A stretch of DNA of 31,374 bases from Candidatus Woesearchaeota archaeon (GCA_019322735.1 JAHWIG010000006.1:1-31374), one strand, 5' to 3'; counted from the stretch's first letter, positions 6,682-13,978 are shown. Notes: generated by a model from the letters alone, not told the origin. Numbers and translations: made by a program.

Positions 6682-8001
6682 TCATTTCTTTGATTTAAAA
6701 ATATTTAATATTGTTTGTAAGTTTCTTGATTCAATGTATTTTGTTGTGTTGGGAAATATTTCCTTAGTAACTTTGATTAACCTATCATGAATCTGAGAAA
6801 ACTGGTCTGCAATGTGGATATAGCTCCTATCAAAAAGTTCTTCTTTTTTCTCTCCTTTTTTATACTTTTTTGCTTCTTTGTAATATCTGCTATGAAACTG
6901 ATTAGAGGATTCAAGAGATAATTCCACTAATTCCTTCAGATTATTCCAAATCTTTTTGTTTTCTTCTTCCCCAATATTATGTGCACTTAAGAAACGATAT
7001 GTTTTTTCACTCAATATTGCATTTTTTCTTAATCTATTCAGTTTTTGGTTTATACTAGTCCCTATTAATGTTTCCGTGTTATCTATTGCATCTCGTATTT
7101 TTACCATTGGTGCAAGATCATATAATTGTTGAATGTTTTCATCTGGGTTGGAAAGATAATCAATAGATACTTTAAAGAGATTTACAATGTATTGATCATA
7201 TTTATCCTTACCAAGATTATTACTAATTGCCCTTACTGGTTTAATAACTGTTTCAGAAATATCTTCACCTTTTCTAGCTAAATTAACTATTTCTTTAAAT
7301 TCTGGTGGATCTTTTATTTGTTGATTTATTATTGTTGTGGGGGATTCATATTCTTTGTATCTTTTTGGGTTTTTTCTAAGTATTTTTATAATTTTATCGA
7401 TTTTTTTATATCTGAAGTCTTGCATCTCTTCTATGACATCATGAAGTAATGCTACTAAAATATAAGGCCTTGAAAACCCTTGAATTCTCAAATCATTTGC
7501 AACCCTCACTGGGTGAGTAAAATAAGTATTCGTTCCTGCACGCATCTTTTTTGTTTGTAAGTGCTTAGTATATGCATATCTAAATACTGTATATGTATCT
7601 TTGCCAAAGACGCTTTCTACTAGATTTTTTCCTGCACCATGTAGGTATTTTTCTGGAGAAATGTTTTTTTCGGTTCCGTCTAATAATAGTTTTGTGATAT
7701 TTTTATCAAAGAATTCAGTGAATATATATTTTGAATGTAATGTTCGCCCATTCAACCTTACCATATTACTCATATATGGACCACCAACCTTATCCCCCAG
7801 ATCTTCTTCTATATTATCATCATAATTTAGATTTAGAAGGGAGTATACTAATTCATTCTTTATATCTTCAGCTTTAAGCTTTTTTCCCCACCCAACCATT
7901 CCCACTATTGTTTCGTAAGGTTTATCAATTAGCTTTTTTCTAAAAATTGATTCAGGTGATTCCTTTACACGTTCTTCTAATGCCTTATAAAAAATTTCCA
8001 T
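6682..8001 (-). CDS. HD-domain phosphohydrolase resembling the RelA/SpoT (p)ppGpp hydrolase domain
   Basis: Residues about 135-315 match the RSH hydrolase domain. KKMRAGTNTYFTHPVRVAN (151-169) corresponds to RKSG-PYI-HP--VA. ALLHDVIEEM (184-193) corresponds to ALLHDVVEDT. VKIRDAIDNTETL (300-312) corresponds to VKLADRLHNMRTL. The metal ligands H163, H187, D188 and D304 and the conserved R154 are all kept, so hydrolase activity is plausible. The N-terminal 130 residues and the C-terminal 120 residues are not recognisable. The next gene carries a RelA/SpoT synthetase-like domain, which supports an alarmone-type role over a generic HD enzyme. A TATA box lies 38 nt upstream of the start. A MESH1-like hydrolase acting on another nucleotide is the main alternative. 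Confidence 0.7.
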   Translation of the reverse strand: MEIFYKALEERVKESPESIFRKKLIDKPYETIVGMVGWGKKLKAEDIKNELVYSLLNLNYDDNIEEDLGDKVGGPYMSNMVRLNGRTLHSKYIFTEFFDKNITKLLLDGTEKNISPEKYLHGAGKNLVESVFGKDTYTVFRYAYTKHLQTKKMRAGTNTYFTHPVRVANDLRIQGFSRPYILVALLHDVIEEMQDFRYKKIDKIIKILRKNPKRYKEYESPTTIINQQIKDPPEFKEIVNLARKGEDISETVIKPVRAISNNLGKDKYDQYIVNLFKVSIDYLSNPDENIQQLYDLAPMVKIRDAIDNTETLIGTSINQKLNRLRKNAILSEKTYRFLSAHNIGEEENKKIWNNLKELVELSLESSNQFHSRYYKEAKKYKKGEKKEELFDRSYIHIADQFSQIHDRLIKVTKEIFPNTTKYIESRNLQTILNIFKSKK

Positions 8002-8035
8002 CTTGATGGTTTTGTAGCTAATTGGGCATAAAAAG

Positions 8036-8043
8036 TATTTAAA
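8036..8043 (-). promoter_or_regulatory. TATA box of the HD/RelA-like operon
   Basis: TTTAAATA on the minus strand is centred about 38 nt upstream of the HD gene's ATG, so a leader of about 12 nt is expected. It is the only clear promoter upstream of the pair, which supports co-transcription of the two genes. Confidence 0.45.
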
Positions 8044-8053
8044 GCTTTCTATA

Positions 8054-8074
8054 TGTAACTACTTATCGGTTACA
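8054..8074. promoter_or_regulatory. Inverted repeat beside the HD/RelA-like promoter
   Basis: TGTAAC and GTTACA form perfect 6-nt arms around 9 nt. The repeat sits about 10 bp upstream of the TATA box, between the promoter and the end of the preceding gene. It could be a regulator operator or a weak hairpin ending the upstream transcript. No T-run follows it on the minus strand. Confidence 0.35.
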
Positions 8075-8082
8075 CTGTGTAA

Positions 8083-8310
8083 TTATAAGATGTCTTCTAT
8101 TGGCTTTCTTGGTTGTTTTGTTTCTTTGTCTGATCTTTCGATCTCTTCTGACAAATCAACTCCAAGATCTTTTAAAGAAGAGACGTGCATCTGCATCAAT
8201 TGCTCTACTATCTGAAGAATTCTTTGTAGTTCTTGTCTTTCCTTAGATAATGTGGACAATGAACCTTTATGAAAACCGATTTGCTCTTCTTTTGATTGAT
8301 TTTTAGCCAT
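8083..8310 (-). CDS. Small helical (coiled-coil) protein of unknown function
   Basis: I do not recognise this 75-residue protein. It starts MAKNQSKEEQ and has a long amphipathic helix (about residues 17-47: LSTLSKERQELQRIL..VEQLMQM) with heptad-like spacing of Leu/Ile, which suggests a coiled coil and oligomerisation. The C-terminal part is acidic/polar and ends PRKPIEDIL. Its own TATA box lies 27 nt upstream of the ATG, inside the 3' end of the mre11 region, so it can be expressed separately from mre11 as a leaderless mRNA. Confidence 0.6.
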   Translation of the reverse strand: MAKNQSKEEQIGFHKGSLSTLSKERQELQRILQIVEQLMQMHVSSLKDLGVDLSEEIERSDKETKQPRKPIEDIL

Positions 8311-8332
8311 TAGTTTAAGGAGTGGAAACTAG

Positions 8333-8341
8333 TATTTAAAT
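8333..8341 (-). promoter_or_regulatory. TATA box of the 75-residue protein gene
   Basis: ATTTAAATA on the minus strand is centred 27 nt upstream of the ATG at 8310, the spacing expected for a leaderless transcript. It lies directly after the mre11 stop codon. Confidence 0.5.
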
Positions 8342-8343
8342 GT

Positions 8344-9558
8344 TTAGAATAAGTCATTTATCTCTAATTCTTTCAGGCTTTCGGAACTTAAGCGAGCCTC
8401 AAAATCTACAACTCGTTCTCCTTCCTCTTTTTCTTTATTCAATAAGGTAAGAAGTGATTTCATGAGTTCCTTTTCTTTTTTTTGTGTAAAATTTCCTGTC
8501 TGGCCAATATGTTCAGCTATAACAGATGTTTCTATACCTATTGTTGAGTTGCTCTGTATTTTTATTTCTTTAAAGTCCTTAGAACTTAATTGAGAAGTGC
8601 TTTTCATCACAAAATATGCAGATCTTAGATAAAGTTCTGCGAAAATAGATTTGAAGTTTATATCTGATGGTTTTCCTGCCTTAAGGCAGCCAAGAATTCT
8701 TATTGTTATAATGGAATTTTTTACATCCTTTTCTTTTATCACTTCTAAAATTTTGCTTTCTATCTGCTCTGGAGTCTTATTTTCTGCATCTATCTTGATA
8801 CTTATGGTGGGATGAATTTGAATCTTATGCAGTTGAGGTATGCCGTTATCAACAATGTAAAAGCTTCCGCAACCAAGCTCTTCTATCTCTCTAAAATTAT
8901 TTGGAAATATTGGTCCAGGATATACTAAAGAATTATTTTTTTCGTTTTTTTCAAAGACAAAATGTATATGGCCGCCGGCATAGTAATCAAAGTTTTTTGG
9001 AAGGCTACTGGAGGGGGAGGAATCCATCATTTCAAGATTTTTTGGCTTGTATTCTGTTATTGCGGTATGGAACATAAATATCTTGTAACCAGACTCTGAT
9101 TCTAATGGTGTTTTATCAAGAGCTTTGTAATAGTATTTATCCAGCATGCCCATCTTTCCAGGAATGCCTGTTATCTTTGCCCCTGTTTTTTTATCTATAG
9201 TAAATTCCAGATGTAATTTTTTATTAATGGTTTTTCCCTTGAAAACATTTTTTATTAGTTGTGCTTCTTCAAGAACATCTAATATTGTTTTTCCAGATGG
9301 AGAAAAATCATGACTTCCCGGGATGATGTATACTGGAATTTCTTTTTCCTTAAGGCTATTAAGAATCCTTACTGCCGCCTTCAATGAATCTATGCTTGGT
9401 ATTGATGTATTAAATAAGTCTCCAGAAATAAGAATAAAATCAACCTTTTTTTCTTTGCAAATGTTTATTGCTTTTAAGAATGATCTTAAATTTACATCTC
9501 TAAGCTTTTGGTCCTTCCATGCCCCAATATGACAGTCTGCTAAATGTGCGAATTTCAT
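8344..9558 (-). CDS. mre11: Mre11/SbcD-family DNA repair nuclease
   Basis: Mre11 is the Mn-dependent nuclease of the Mre11-Rad50 complex that processes DNA double-strand breaks. The calcineurin-like phosphoesterase motifs are in order: DCHIG (residues 8-12), SGDLFN, PGSHDF, FHTAI and GGHIH. The usual GNHD motif reads GSHD, a Ser in place of the Asn ligand. The C-terminal 150 residues form the capping and Rad50-binding region and are less conserved. The length of 404 residues is normal. An SD-like GGAG lies about 4 nt upstream of the ATG. No rad50, herA or nurA gene is present in this window, so the partner must be elsewhere. Confidence 0.88.
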   Translation of the reverse strand: MKFAHLADCHIGAWKDQKLRDVNLRSFLKAINICKEKKVDFILISGDLFNTSIPSIDSLKAAVRILNSLKEKEIPVYIIPGSHDFSPSGKTILDVLEEAQLIKNVFKGKTINKKLHLEFTIDKKTGAKITGIPGKMGMLDKYYYKALDKTPLESESGYKIFMFHTAITEYKPKNLEMMDSSPSSSLPKNFDYYAGGHIHFVFEKNEKNNSLVYPGPIFPNNFREIEELGCGSFYIVDNGIPQLHKIQIHPTISIKIDAENKTPEQIESKILEVIKEKDVKNSIITIRILGCLKAGKPSDINFKSIFAELYLRSAYFVMKSTSQLSSKDFKEIKIQSNSTIGIETSVIAEHIGQTGNFTQKKEKELMKSLLTLLNKEKEEGERVVDFEARLSSESLKELEINDLF

Positions 9559-9640
9559 ATTACTCCGTATAAGAAATAAAATAGAATGGTCATGTATTTA
9601 GATATTATACATAATTAATGTGGAAAAAATAAAAATAAAT

Positions 9641-9874
9641 TTATTTTCTTCCTCGAGCCATTTTTGCTCTTGATACATCGCCTGCTTTGTCAACAAAATA
9701 AAGCCAACCGGATTCTTTTTTGACTCCTGCCTTGGCAACTTTTTCTGTGCCTGTTGAGCCTTTTTTTCTTCCGCCCCGAGCCATTTTTGCTCTTGATACA
9801 TCGCCTGCTTTGTCAACAAAGTAAAGCCAGCCCCCTTGTTTTTTTACGCCGACTTTTGCTACTTTTTCAGCCAT
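9641..9874 (-). CDS. Small basic protein made of two copies of a 31-residue unit
   Basis: The protein is two near-identical units (residues 4-34 and 45-75) joined by a Gly/Lys/Thr linker. Each unit reads KVAK-GVKK--GWLYFVDK, then AGDVSRAKMARG. The unit looks like a short beta hairpin (WLYFVD-GDVSRA) with basic ends, so nucleic-acid binding is possible, but I know no function for it. From memory, single-unit proteins of this type occur in DPANN genomes; that should be searched. GGGGGT lies 8 nt upstream of the ATG as an SD-like site. The two units share a 44-nt identical DNA stretch, so the duplication is recent or maintained by conversion. Confidence 0.75.
   Translation of the reverse strand: MAEKVAKVGVKKQGGWLYFVDKAGDVSRAKMARGGRKKGSTGTEKVAKAGVKKESGWLYFVDKAGDVSRAKMARGRK
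9654..9820. repeat. Internal direct repeat within the 77-residue protein gene
   Basis: A 44-nt stretch at 9654-9697 is repeated without a difference at 9777-9820, a 123-bp (41-codon) period. The repeats encode the WLYFVDK-AGDVSRAKMARG parts of the two units. Unequal recombination between them could give one- or three-unit versions. Confidence 0.85.
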
Positions 9875-9900
9875 TTTAATTTACCCCCAAAGATAGTTGA

Positions 9901-9936
9901 TTTATAGAGGAGAAAAAAGAGTTTATCTATATAAAC
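9901..9936 (-). promoter_or_regulatory. Promoter region of the duplicated small protein
   Basis: Two TATA-like sites are present. GTTTATATAGATAAAC (9921-9936) is a near-palindrome and would give a leader of about 28 nt that includes the GGGGGT site. CTATAAA (9901-9907) would give a leaderless mRNA. The SD-like site favours the first. No gene starts on the plus strand here despite the symmetry. Confidence 0.45.
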
Positions 9937-9967
9937 CTTTCGTCTATAACAAGAAGATTTTAGAGGG

Positions 9968-10666
9968 TTATTTTAGTTTAGACTTTCCTAATTTAATTAT
10001 TAATCTGATCTCTTTTTCTGAAATTGCGCAGCCTTCTAATTTTAATCCCCATAATAGTGCATCCAATAATTCCTTCTTTGAATCCGGAATGTTAGGTAAA
10101 TAATTATTTAATAATCCAAGTTCAAAAGCAACAGTAACTAATTCTGTAGAGCGTATTAGCTTTATTCCCCTTACTGCTTCAGAAAACAGATTAATATTTT
10201 CATTATTCATGATTATTTTTCTATGCATTCTGTGGGAAAGATTTTTTTCTAATCTTTCAGGATCCTCTATTAATAATCTGGTTGTCTTTTCATCAATTGC
10301 TATGGCCTCTGCATTAAGTGTTAGTGCTGCTGCTAATGTCTCAATTTCCCCATAATGGACTATTGTGACATAATTTCCATTGTATGCAAAGCATCTATTT
10401 GCTATTGTAAGAAGTTCTTTTGTTTTCTCTTTTATATTGCTTACAACTTTTACTTCAAGAACTTTGGAATTTATCTGTTGTAATGTCTGTATTGCTTCCA
10501 GCTTAAATCGCTTTGTTTTTAGTGGTTTATCTACTAATTCATTTTTTACAAATTCTGTGATAAAGAATTTTCCTTTAAACTGTCTCTTTAAAGGTTTCAA
10601 TAACCATAATATGTGGTTCATGGTCATGCTAATTACTGGTCCTGCATCAAAGAAGAGAATTTTCAT
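9968..10666 (-). CDS. PIN-domain protein (VapC-like nuclease)
   Basis: The N-terminal FFDAGPVIS (D7) and the later HYGEIETLAAAL (E107/E109) and AIDEKTTRLL (D125) are the acidic motifs of PIN-domain ribonucleases. At 232 residues it is longer than a classical VapC toxin (about 130-150); residues after about 150 form an extra helical region ending in basic KLGKSKLK. The start overlaps the stop of the upstream HTH-protein gene as ATGA, so the two are translationally coupled. The pair looks like a toxin-antitoxin or RNA-processing module. A housekeeping RNase role is equally possible, because both proteins are unusually long for a TA pair. Confidence 0.72.
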   Translation of the reverse strand: MKILFFDAGPVISMTMNHILWLLKPLKRQFKGKFFITEFVKNELVDKPLKTKRFKLEAIQTLQQINSKVLEVKVVSNIKEKTKELLTIANRCFAYNGNYVTIVHYGEIETLAAALTLNAEAIAIDEKTTRLLIEDPERLEKNLSHRMHRKIIMNNENINLFSEAVRGIKLIRSTELVTVAFELGLLNNYLPNIPDSKKELLDALLWGLKLEGCAISEKEIRLIIKLGKSKLK

Positions 10667-11232
10667 TTTAGGTTAAATATTGTTCTGGTGAAATTTAATC
10701 TGTCCCTTATATCTATCTTTTTAGATATATGTTCACTGATTTGAGTTTTCCCAACATAGTTCATAAGACCCCATTGTGAAATTCCCATGATATGTGCTGC
10801 CCTCTGTAAAGAAATTCCTTTTTCATGGAGAAGAAATCCTTTTTTTATCTTGGCTTTGTTAACAATCTCTTCTATATATAATGGGAGCTGATTGTCTAGT
10901 TGTCCAATAAGTTTAAAGAGGTTCTTTATGTTTTGTTCATATTCCTTTATTTGTTTATTAGAAAGATTTTTTGATGAATTATCTAGATTTTTTATTATAT
11001 CCGTGTATATGCTAATAGGTATGTCTGTTTTTATTATTCGTTTTCTTTCAGTCAGTTTAAATATTGAATAGGCTATGACTGCTACTGAAAGGGTATTTTT
11101 GTCTTGAAATATGCTTGCAGCATCTAAGGAAGATCTTGCGGCTTTTTTTAAGGATTGAATATTTCCAGAAATAGTTGCAGTTCTAATCTTCTGCAGAATT
11201 TTAACAATAACCTCTTTTGATAACTCATTCAT
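10663..11232 (-). CDS. Helical protein with C-terminal helix-turn-helix, partner of the PIN protein
   Basis: This 189-residue protein is almost entirely helical. Residues 138-160 (KGISLQRAAHIMGISQWGLMNYV) are a good helix-turn-helix, typical of DNA-binding antitoxin or regulator domains. The N-terminal 130 residues are not recognised. It is the first gene of a two-gene unit with the PIN protein (4-nt ATGA overlap). A TATA-like site lies 25 nt upstream of the ATG. It may bind its own promoter, as antitoxins do; this is inference from arrangement only. Confidence 0.6.
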   Translation of the reverse strand: MNELSKEVIVKILQKIRTATISGNIQSLKKAARSSLDAASIFQDKNTLSVAVIAYSIFKLTERKRIIKTDIPISIYTDIIKNLDNSSKNLSNKQIKEYEQNIKNLFKLIGQLDNQLPLYIEEIVNKAKIKKGFLLHEKGISLQRAAHIMGISQWGLMNYVGKTQISEHISKKIDIRDRLNFTRTIFNLK

Positions 11233-11251
11233 AAGGGTATTATTTCTTATA

Positions 11252-11261
11252 TATTATTTAA
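11252..11261 (-). promoter_or_regulatory. TATA box of the HTH/PIN operon
   Basis: TTAAATAATA on the minus strand is centred about 25 nt upstream of the ATG at 11232, fitting a leaderless mRNA. It sits in a longer AT-only stretch, so the exact box is uncertain. Confidence 0.45.
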
Positions 11262-11303
11262 GTTTTTCTGTAGTGATAAGATAAATATTGATTTATAGAA
11301 AAG

Positions 11304-11351
11304 TATATAAAGAAAATGTTTTTATTTTTCTTTAAAGGGATAAGTGGGTGG
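11304..11351 (+). promoter_or_regulatory. TATA box and Shine-Dalgarno site of the GTPase operon
   Basis: TATATAAA (11304-11311) predicts transcription from about 11334. The leader carries GGGTGG (11346-11351) 7 nt before the ATG at 11359. The block GGGTGGATTACAAATG is almost the same as the one upstream of 15347 (GGGTGGAGAACAAATG), pointing to a favoured ribosome-binding sequence in this organism. Confidence 0.6.
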
Positions 11352-11358
11352 ATTACAA

Positions 11359-11991
11359 ATGATGAATGTATTACAGATGTTTTTTAATAAGTTCTTACGT
11401 AATTTATTTGGAAAAAAGAAATACATAAAATTAGGGTTATATGGGCCCCCAAATGCTGGTAAAACAACTTTAGCAAACAGAATTTGTCAGGATTGGCTTG
11501 GAGAGGAGATGGGTGTTGTTTCTAATGTACCTCATGAAACTAGGGAGATACAGATAAAAGAGCAAGTTAATATAAAATCAGGAAATAAAGAGATTTCATT
11601 TAATCTTGTTGATACTCCAGGAATTGCAACTAAGATCGATTATGAAGATTTCATGAAAAAGGGGTTGAATGAGAAACAGGCCAAGAAAAGAGCAAAAGAA
11701 GCAACAAAGGGTGTTATTGATGCCATTAAATGGTTGGATGAAGTAGATAGTGTTGTTGTTGTTTTAGATTCTACTAAAGATCCTTATTCACAGGTAAATG
11801 TAACCATTATTGGAAATTTGGTTGCAAGAGATATTCCTGTCCTTGTTGTTGGAAATAAGACTGATTTAAAGAGGTCAAAGTTAAAGAGATTACGTTCTGC
11901 ATTCCCTCAATATGAAGTTATTGGGATTTCAGCAAAGCAGGGAAATAATATTGATGAGTTTTATGATGGATTATTTAAGGTGGTTAAATGA
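11359..11991 (+). CDS. Era/Obg-like small GTPase, archaeal cluster with DUF2073
   Basis: The G-motifs are clear: G1 GPPNAGKTT, G3 DTPG (LVDTPGIATK), G4 NKTD and G5 SAK (GISAKQG). The N-terminus carries a hydrophobic/basic stretch (MFFNKFLRNLFGKKK) that may bind membrane or RNA. The ATG at 11359 is chosen for its SD spacing; a GTG at 11344 would overlap the SD. The gene is followed by a DUF2073 protein and a Zn-ribbon protein, an arrangement known across Euryarchaeota without an established function. A role in ribosome or RNA metabolism is a guess from the GTPase type. Confidence 0.82.
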   Translation: MMNVLQMFFNKFLRNLFGKKKYIKLGLYGPPNAGKTTLANRICQDWLGEEMGVVSNVPHETREIQIKEQVNIKSGNKEISFNLVDTPGIATKIDYEDFMKKGLNEKQAKKRAKEATKGVIDAIKWLDEVDSVVVVLDSTKDPYSQVNVTIIGNLVARDIPVLVVGNKTDLKRSKLKRLRSAFPQYEVIGISAKQGNNIDEFYDGLFKVVK

Positions 11992-11992
11992 A

Positions 11993-12391
11993 ATGTTGAC
12001 TTTACAAATAATTCCATATGGAGAAATCGACAGGTTGAGTTCGGTAGGAAGAATAAGAAAATTATTGACATTAGCCAAGGAAGACAAGATAGTGTTATTG
12101 CAGGGCAGACTTAAAAAAGAGGAAGAAGCAGAGCTTATCAAGGCGACAATGGAAGAGATAAATAAAGAATTTAAGGGGATAGAGCTTGCTGTGATGGATA
12201 GTATGGACAACGGAGCATTGACTGGTTTTGATAAGTTAAAGAATGGATTTGCTAATATGTTACTTGGTAATAGGAGTGGTTTAACATTAGTTGGGCCTGC
12301 AAATATTGTAAAAAGGGTCATGAAAAATCCTAAGAAACTGCAGTTCATGATTGAAGAATCTAAAAAAAGGGTAAGAAAAAAGAGAAAGTAA
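11993..12391 (+). CDS. DUF2073-family archaeal protein
   Basis: The sequence (MLTLQIIPYGEIDRLSSVGRI..., then GIELAVMDS and LTLVGPANIVKRV) has the features I associate with the archaeal DUF2073 family (COG3365). It starts 1 nt after the GTPase stop, with AAGGTGG 9 nt upstream of the ATG, so coupled translation with the GTPase is likely. The C-terminus is strongly basic (KKRVRKKRK), suggesting RNA or ribosome contact. No function is established. An ATG 81 nt upstream in the same frame lies inside the GTPase gene and is not a likely start. Confidence 0.75.
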   Translation: MLTLQIIPYGEIDRLSSVGRIRKLLTLAKEDKIVLLQGRLKKEEEAELIKATMEEINKEFKGIELAVMDSMDNGALTGFDKLKNGFANMLLGNRSGLTLVGPANIVKRVMKNPKKLQFMIEESKKRVRKKRK

Positions 12392-12403
12392 ATAAAAAAT
12401 AAG

Positions 12404-12778
12404 ATGCCACATCAATGTGTAAGATGTAATCAATTCTATGAGGACGGTGCTCAAGAAATATTGAAGGGTTGTAGCTGTGGAGCAAGGCTTTTTTTCTATA
12501 TAAAAAAGGAGAAATTAGAAGAATCTAAAGATATTGCCCTAAATCTCAGCAAAGAAGAAAAGAAAGAAGTTGAGAAAGATATTCTTGAATTAATAGATGC
12601 TGATATGAAGAAGGAGGAGCCAATTGTTCTTGATCTTGAATCTATAAAGATTATGAAACCTGGAAAATATGAACTTGATTTAGTTAGGATGTTTAAAGGG
12701 GAACCATTGATATTCAAATTAGAAGAAGGGAAATATATCATTGATATTCCTGAGAGCTTTAAGACTATCAAGAAATAA
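12404..12778 (+). CDS. Archaeal Zn-ribbon protein of the GTPase/DUF2073 cluster
   Basis: The N-terminus holds CVRC (residues 5-8) and CSCG (about 28-31), a four-cysteine zinc ribbon of the kind found in COG3364 (DUF2072) proteins. The middle is a charged helix with many Glu/Lys. The C-terminal 40 residues (GKYELDLVRMFKGEPLIFKLEEGKYIIDIP) look like a small beta domain. It is the third gene of the cluster, 12 nt after DUF2073. Its stop directly abuts the stop of the converging YchF-type gene with no spacer. The function is unknown. Confidence 0.75.
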   Translation: MPHQCVRCNQFYEDGAQEILKGCSCGARLFFYIKKEKLEESKDIALNLSKEEKKEVEKDILELIDADMKKEEPIVLDLESIKIMKPGKYELDLVRMFKGEPLIFKLEEGKYIIDIPESFKTIKK

Positions 12779-13978
12779 TTATTTTGATGTTATTATTTCT
12801 ATTACATCACGGTGTTTTAATTTTTGATCTTTACCTATTATCCTCTTTGTCTTTACATCTATTGCCCTTATGAATTTATCTCCAAGATCAGAATGAATGT
12901 GATATGCAAAATCTAAGGCAGTTGAACCTTGTTTAAGCAAAAAACAGTCTGGGAGAATATTTCCATGCTGATCTTCTAATTTACTTGCACCACCTGGAAA
13001 GATTGCAATATGATTAAGAACATCAAAGACTACTTTTTCTATAGTATCTTGGACCCCTGTGGTATTTAGTTTTTTTAGAACATTATTTTTGATAAAATCC
13101 AGTGCTTTTTTCTGTTTATCTGATAACTTTGCTTTGTTAAGAAAGGAAAATTCTTTGTTTCCTGGAAGATATTCTATTAATTTGTGTTTTGCAGCTTCTT
13201 TTAATGCTAATTCAGATTCTGAACTGCAGGGGATTATTGTATGGTCTTTGAATTTTTCCTTTAATTTATTGTAGTTTTCTATTGCTCCAGGAATATCTAT
13301 CTTGTTTGCTGCTATTACTATTGGTTTTGTTTTTTTTCTGAATTCTGTTGCAAGTTTCAATAATTCTTCATCTGTCCATGAAGCAGGAGTTTCTTTATTG
13401 AGTTTTAATTCAGTTATTGTATCCTTGCTAAGATCTTCAGTTACTCCAAGACCAGAAAGTTGTTTTGCTAATGACCTAGCTATATCGCGATGTTCTTGTT
13501 GAACCTGTCTTGCGAATTTTTCCCAACCTTTTTTTAATATTCCAAGATACCATTGATCCAATTCCTCTTCAAGAAAAAGAACGTCATTTTCAGGATCATA
13601 ACTGCCAGCACCAACTTGTTCTCCTTTTTCGTTTGTTGATCCAGAACAATCTATAACATGTATCAATGCATCTGCCTGGTTTAAATCATTAAGGAATTGA
13701 TTACCCATTCCCTTTCCTTCATGCGCTCCTGGAACTAGTCCTGCAACATCCAGTAATTCTACAGGCACAAAACGAGTATTATGTAAGCAAAATCCCTCTC
13801 TTGGATTGCACTGTGTCTTAAATTCTTTGTCTGCGCATTCTACTCTGATAAAACCGATTCCATGATTTGGTTTTATTGTTGCAAAGGGATAATTTGCTAT
13901 CTCTATTTCTGCTAGAGTTAGTGCCTTGAAAAACGTACTTTTTCCGCAATTTGGTTTTCCAACTATTCCGATAAGCAT
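12779..13978 (-). CDS. ychF: YchF/OLA1-type (Obg-like) GTPase/ATPase with TGS domain
   Basis: The G-domain shows GKPNCGKST at residues 7-15, DVAGLVPGAHEGKGMGNQFL, and NKID. Between them is the family's helical insertion. The C-terminal TGS domain (about 320-399: LPDCFLLKQGSTALDFAYHIHSDLGDKF, ending HRDVIEI) completes the protein. The family binds ribosomes and hydrolyses ATP or GTP. The ATG at 13978 starts directly at the G1 strand (MLIGIVG) and has a TATA box 26 nt upstream; a frame extension of 38 residues further upstream is not supported. At 399 residues the length matches archaeal members. Confidence 0.92.
   Translation of the reverse strand: MLIGIVGKPNCGKSTFFKALTLAEIEIANYPFATIKPNHGIGFIRVECADKEFKTQCNPREGFCLHNTRFVPVELLDVAGLVPGAHEGKGMGNQFLNDLNQADALIHVIDCSGSTNEKGEQVGAGSYDPENDVLFLEEELDQWYLGILKKGWEKFARQVQQEHRDIARSLAKQLSGLGVTEDLSKDTITELKLNKETPASWTDEELLKLATEFRKKTKPIVIAANKIDIPGAIENYNKLKEKFKDHTIIPCSSESELALKEAAKHKLIEYLPGNKEFSFLNKAKLSDKQKKALDFIKNNVLKKLNTTGVQDTIEKVVFDVLNHIAIFPGGASKLEDQHGNILPDCFLLKQGSTALDFAYHIHSDLGDKFIRAIDVKTKRIIGKDQKLKHRDVIEIITSK

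Noticed and set aside
9654..9820. Direct repeat as a small CRISPR-like or mobile-element repeat.
   Set aside because: The two copies are in frame within one protein gene, with a 123-bp period and matching protein units; there are no further copies or spacers.
11912..11992. Upstream ATG for the DUF2073 gene.
   Set aside because: It lies inside the GTPase coding region. The ATG at 11993 has a good SD and starts exactly at the family's first conserved residues.
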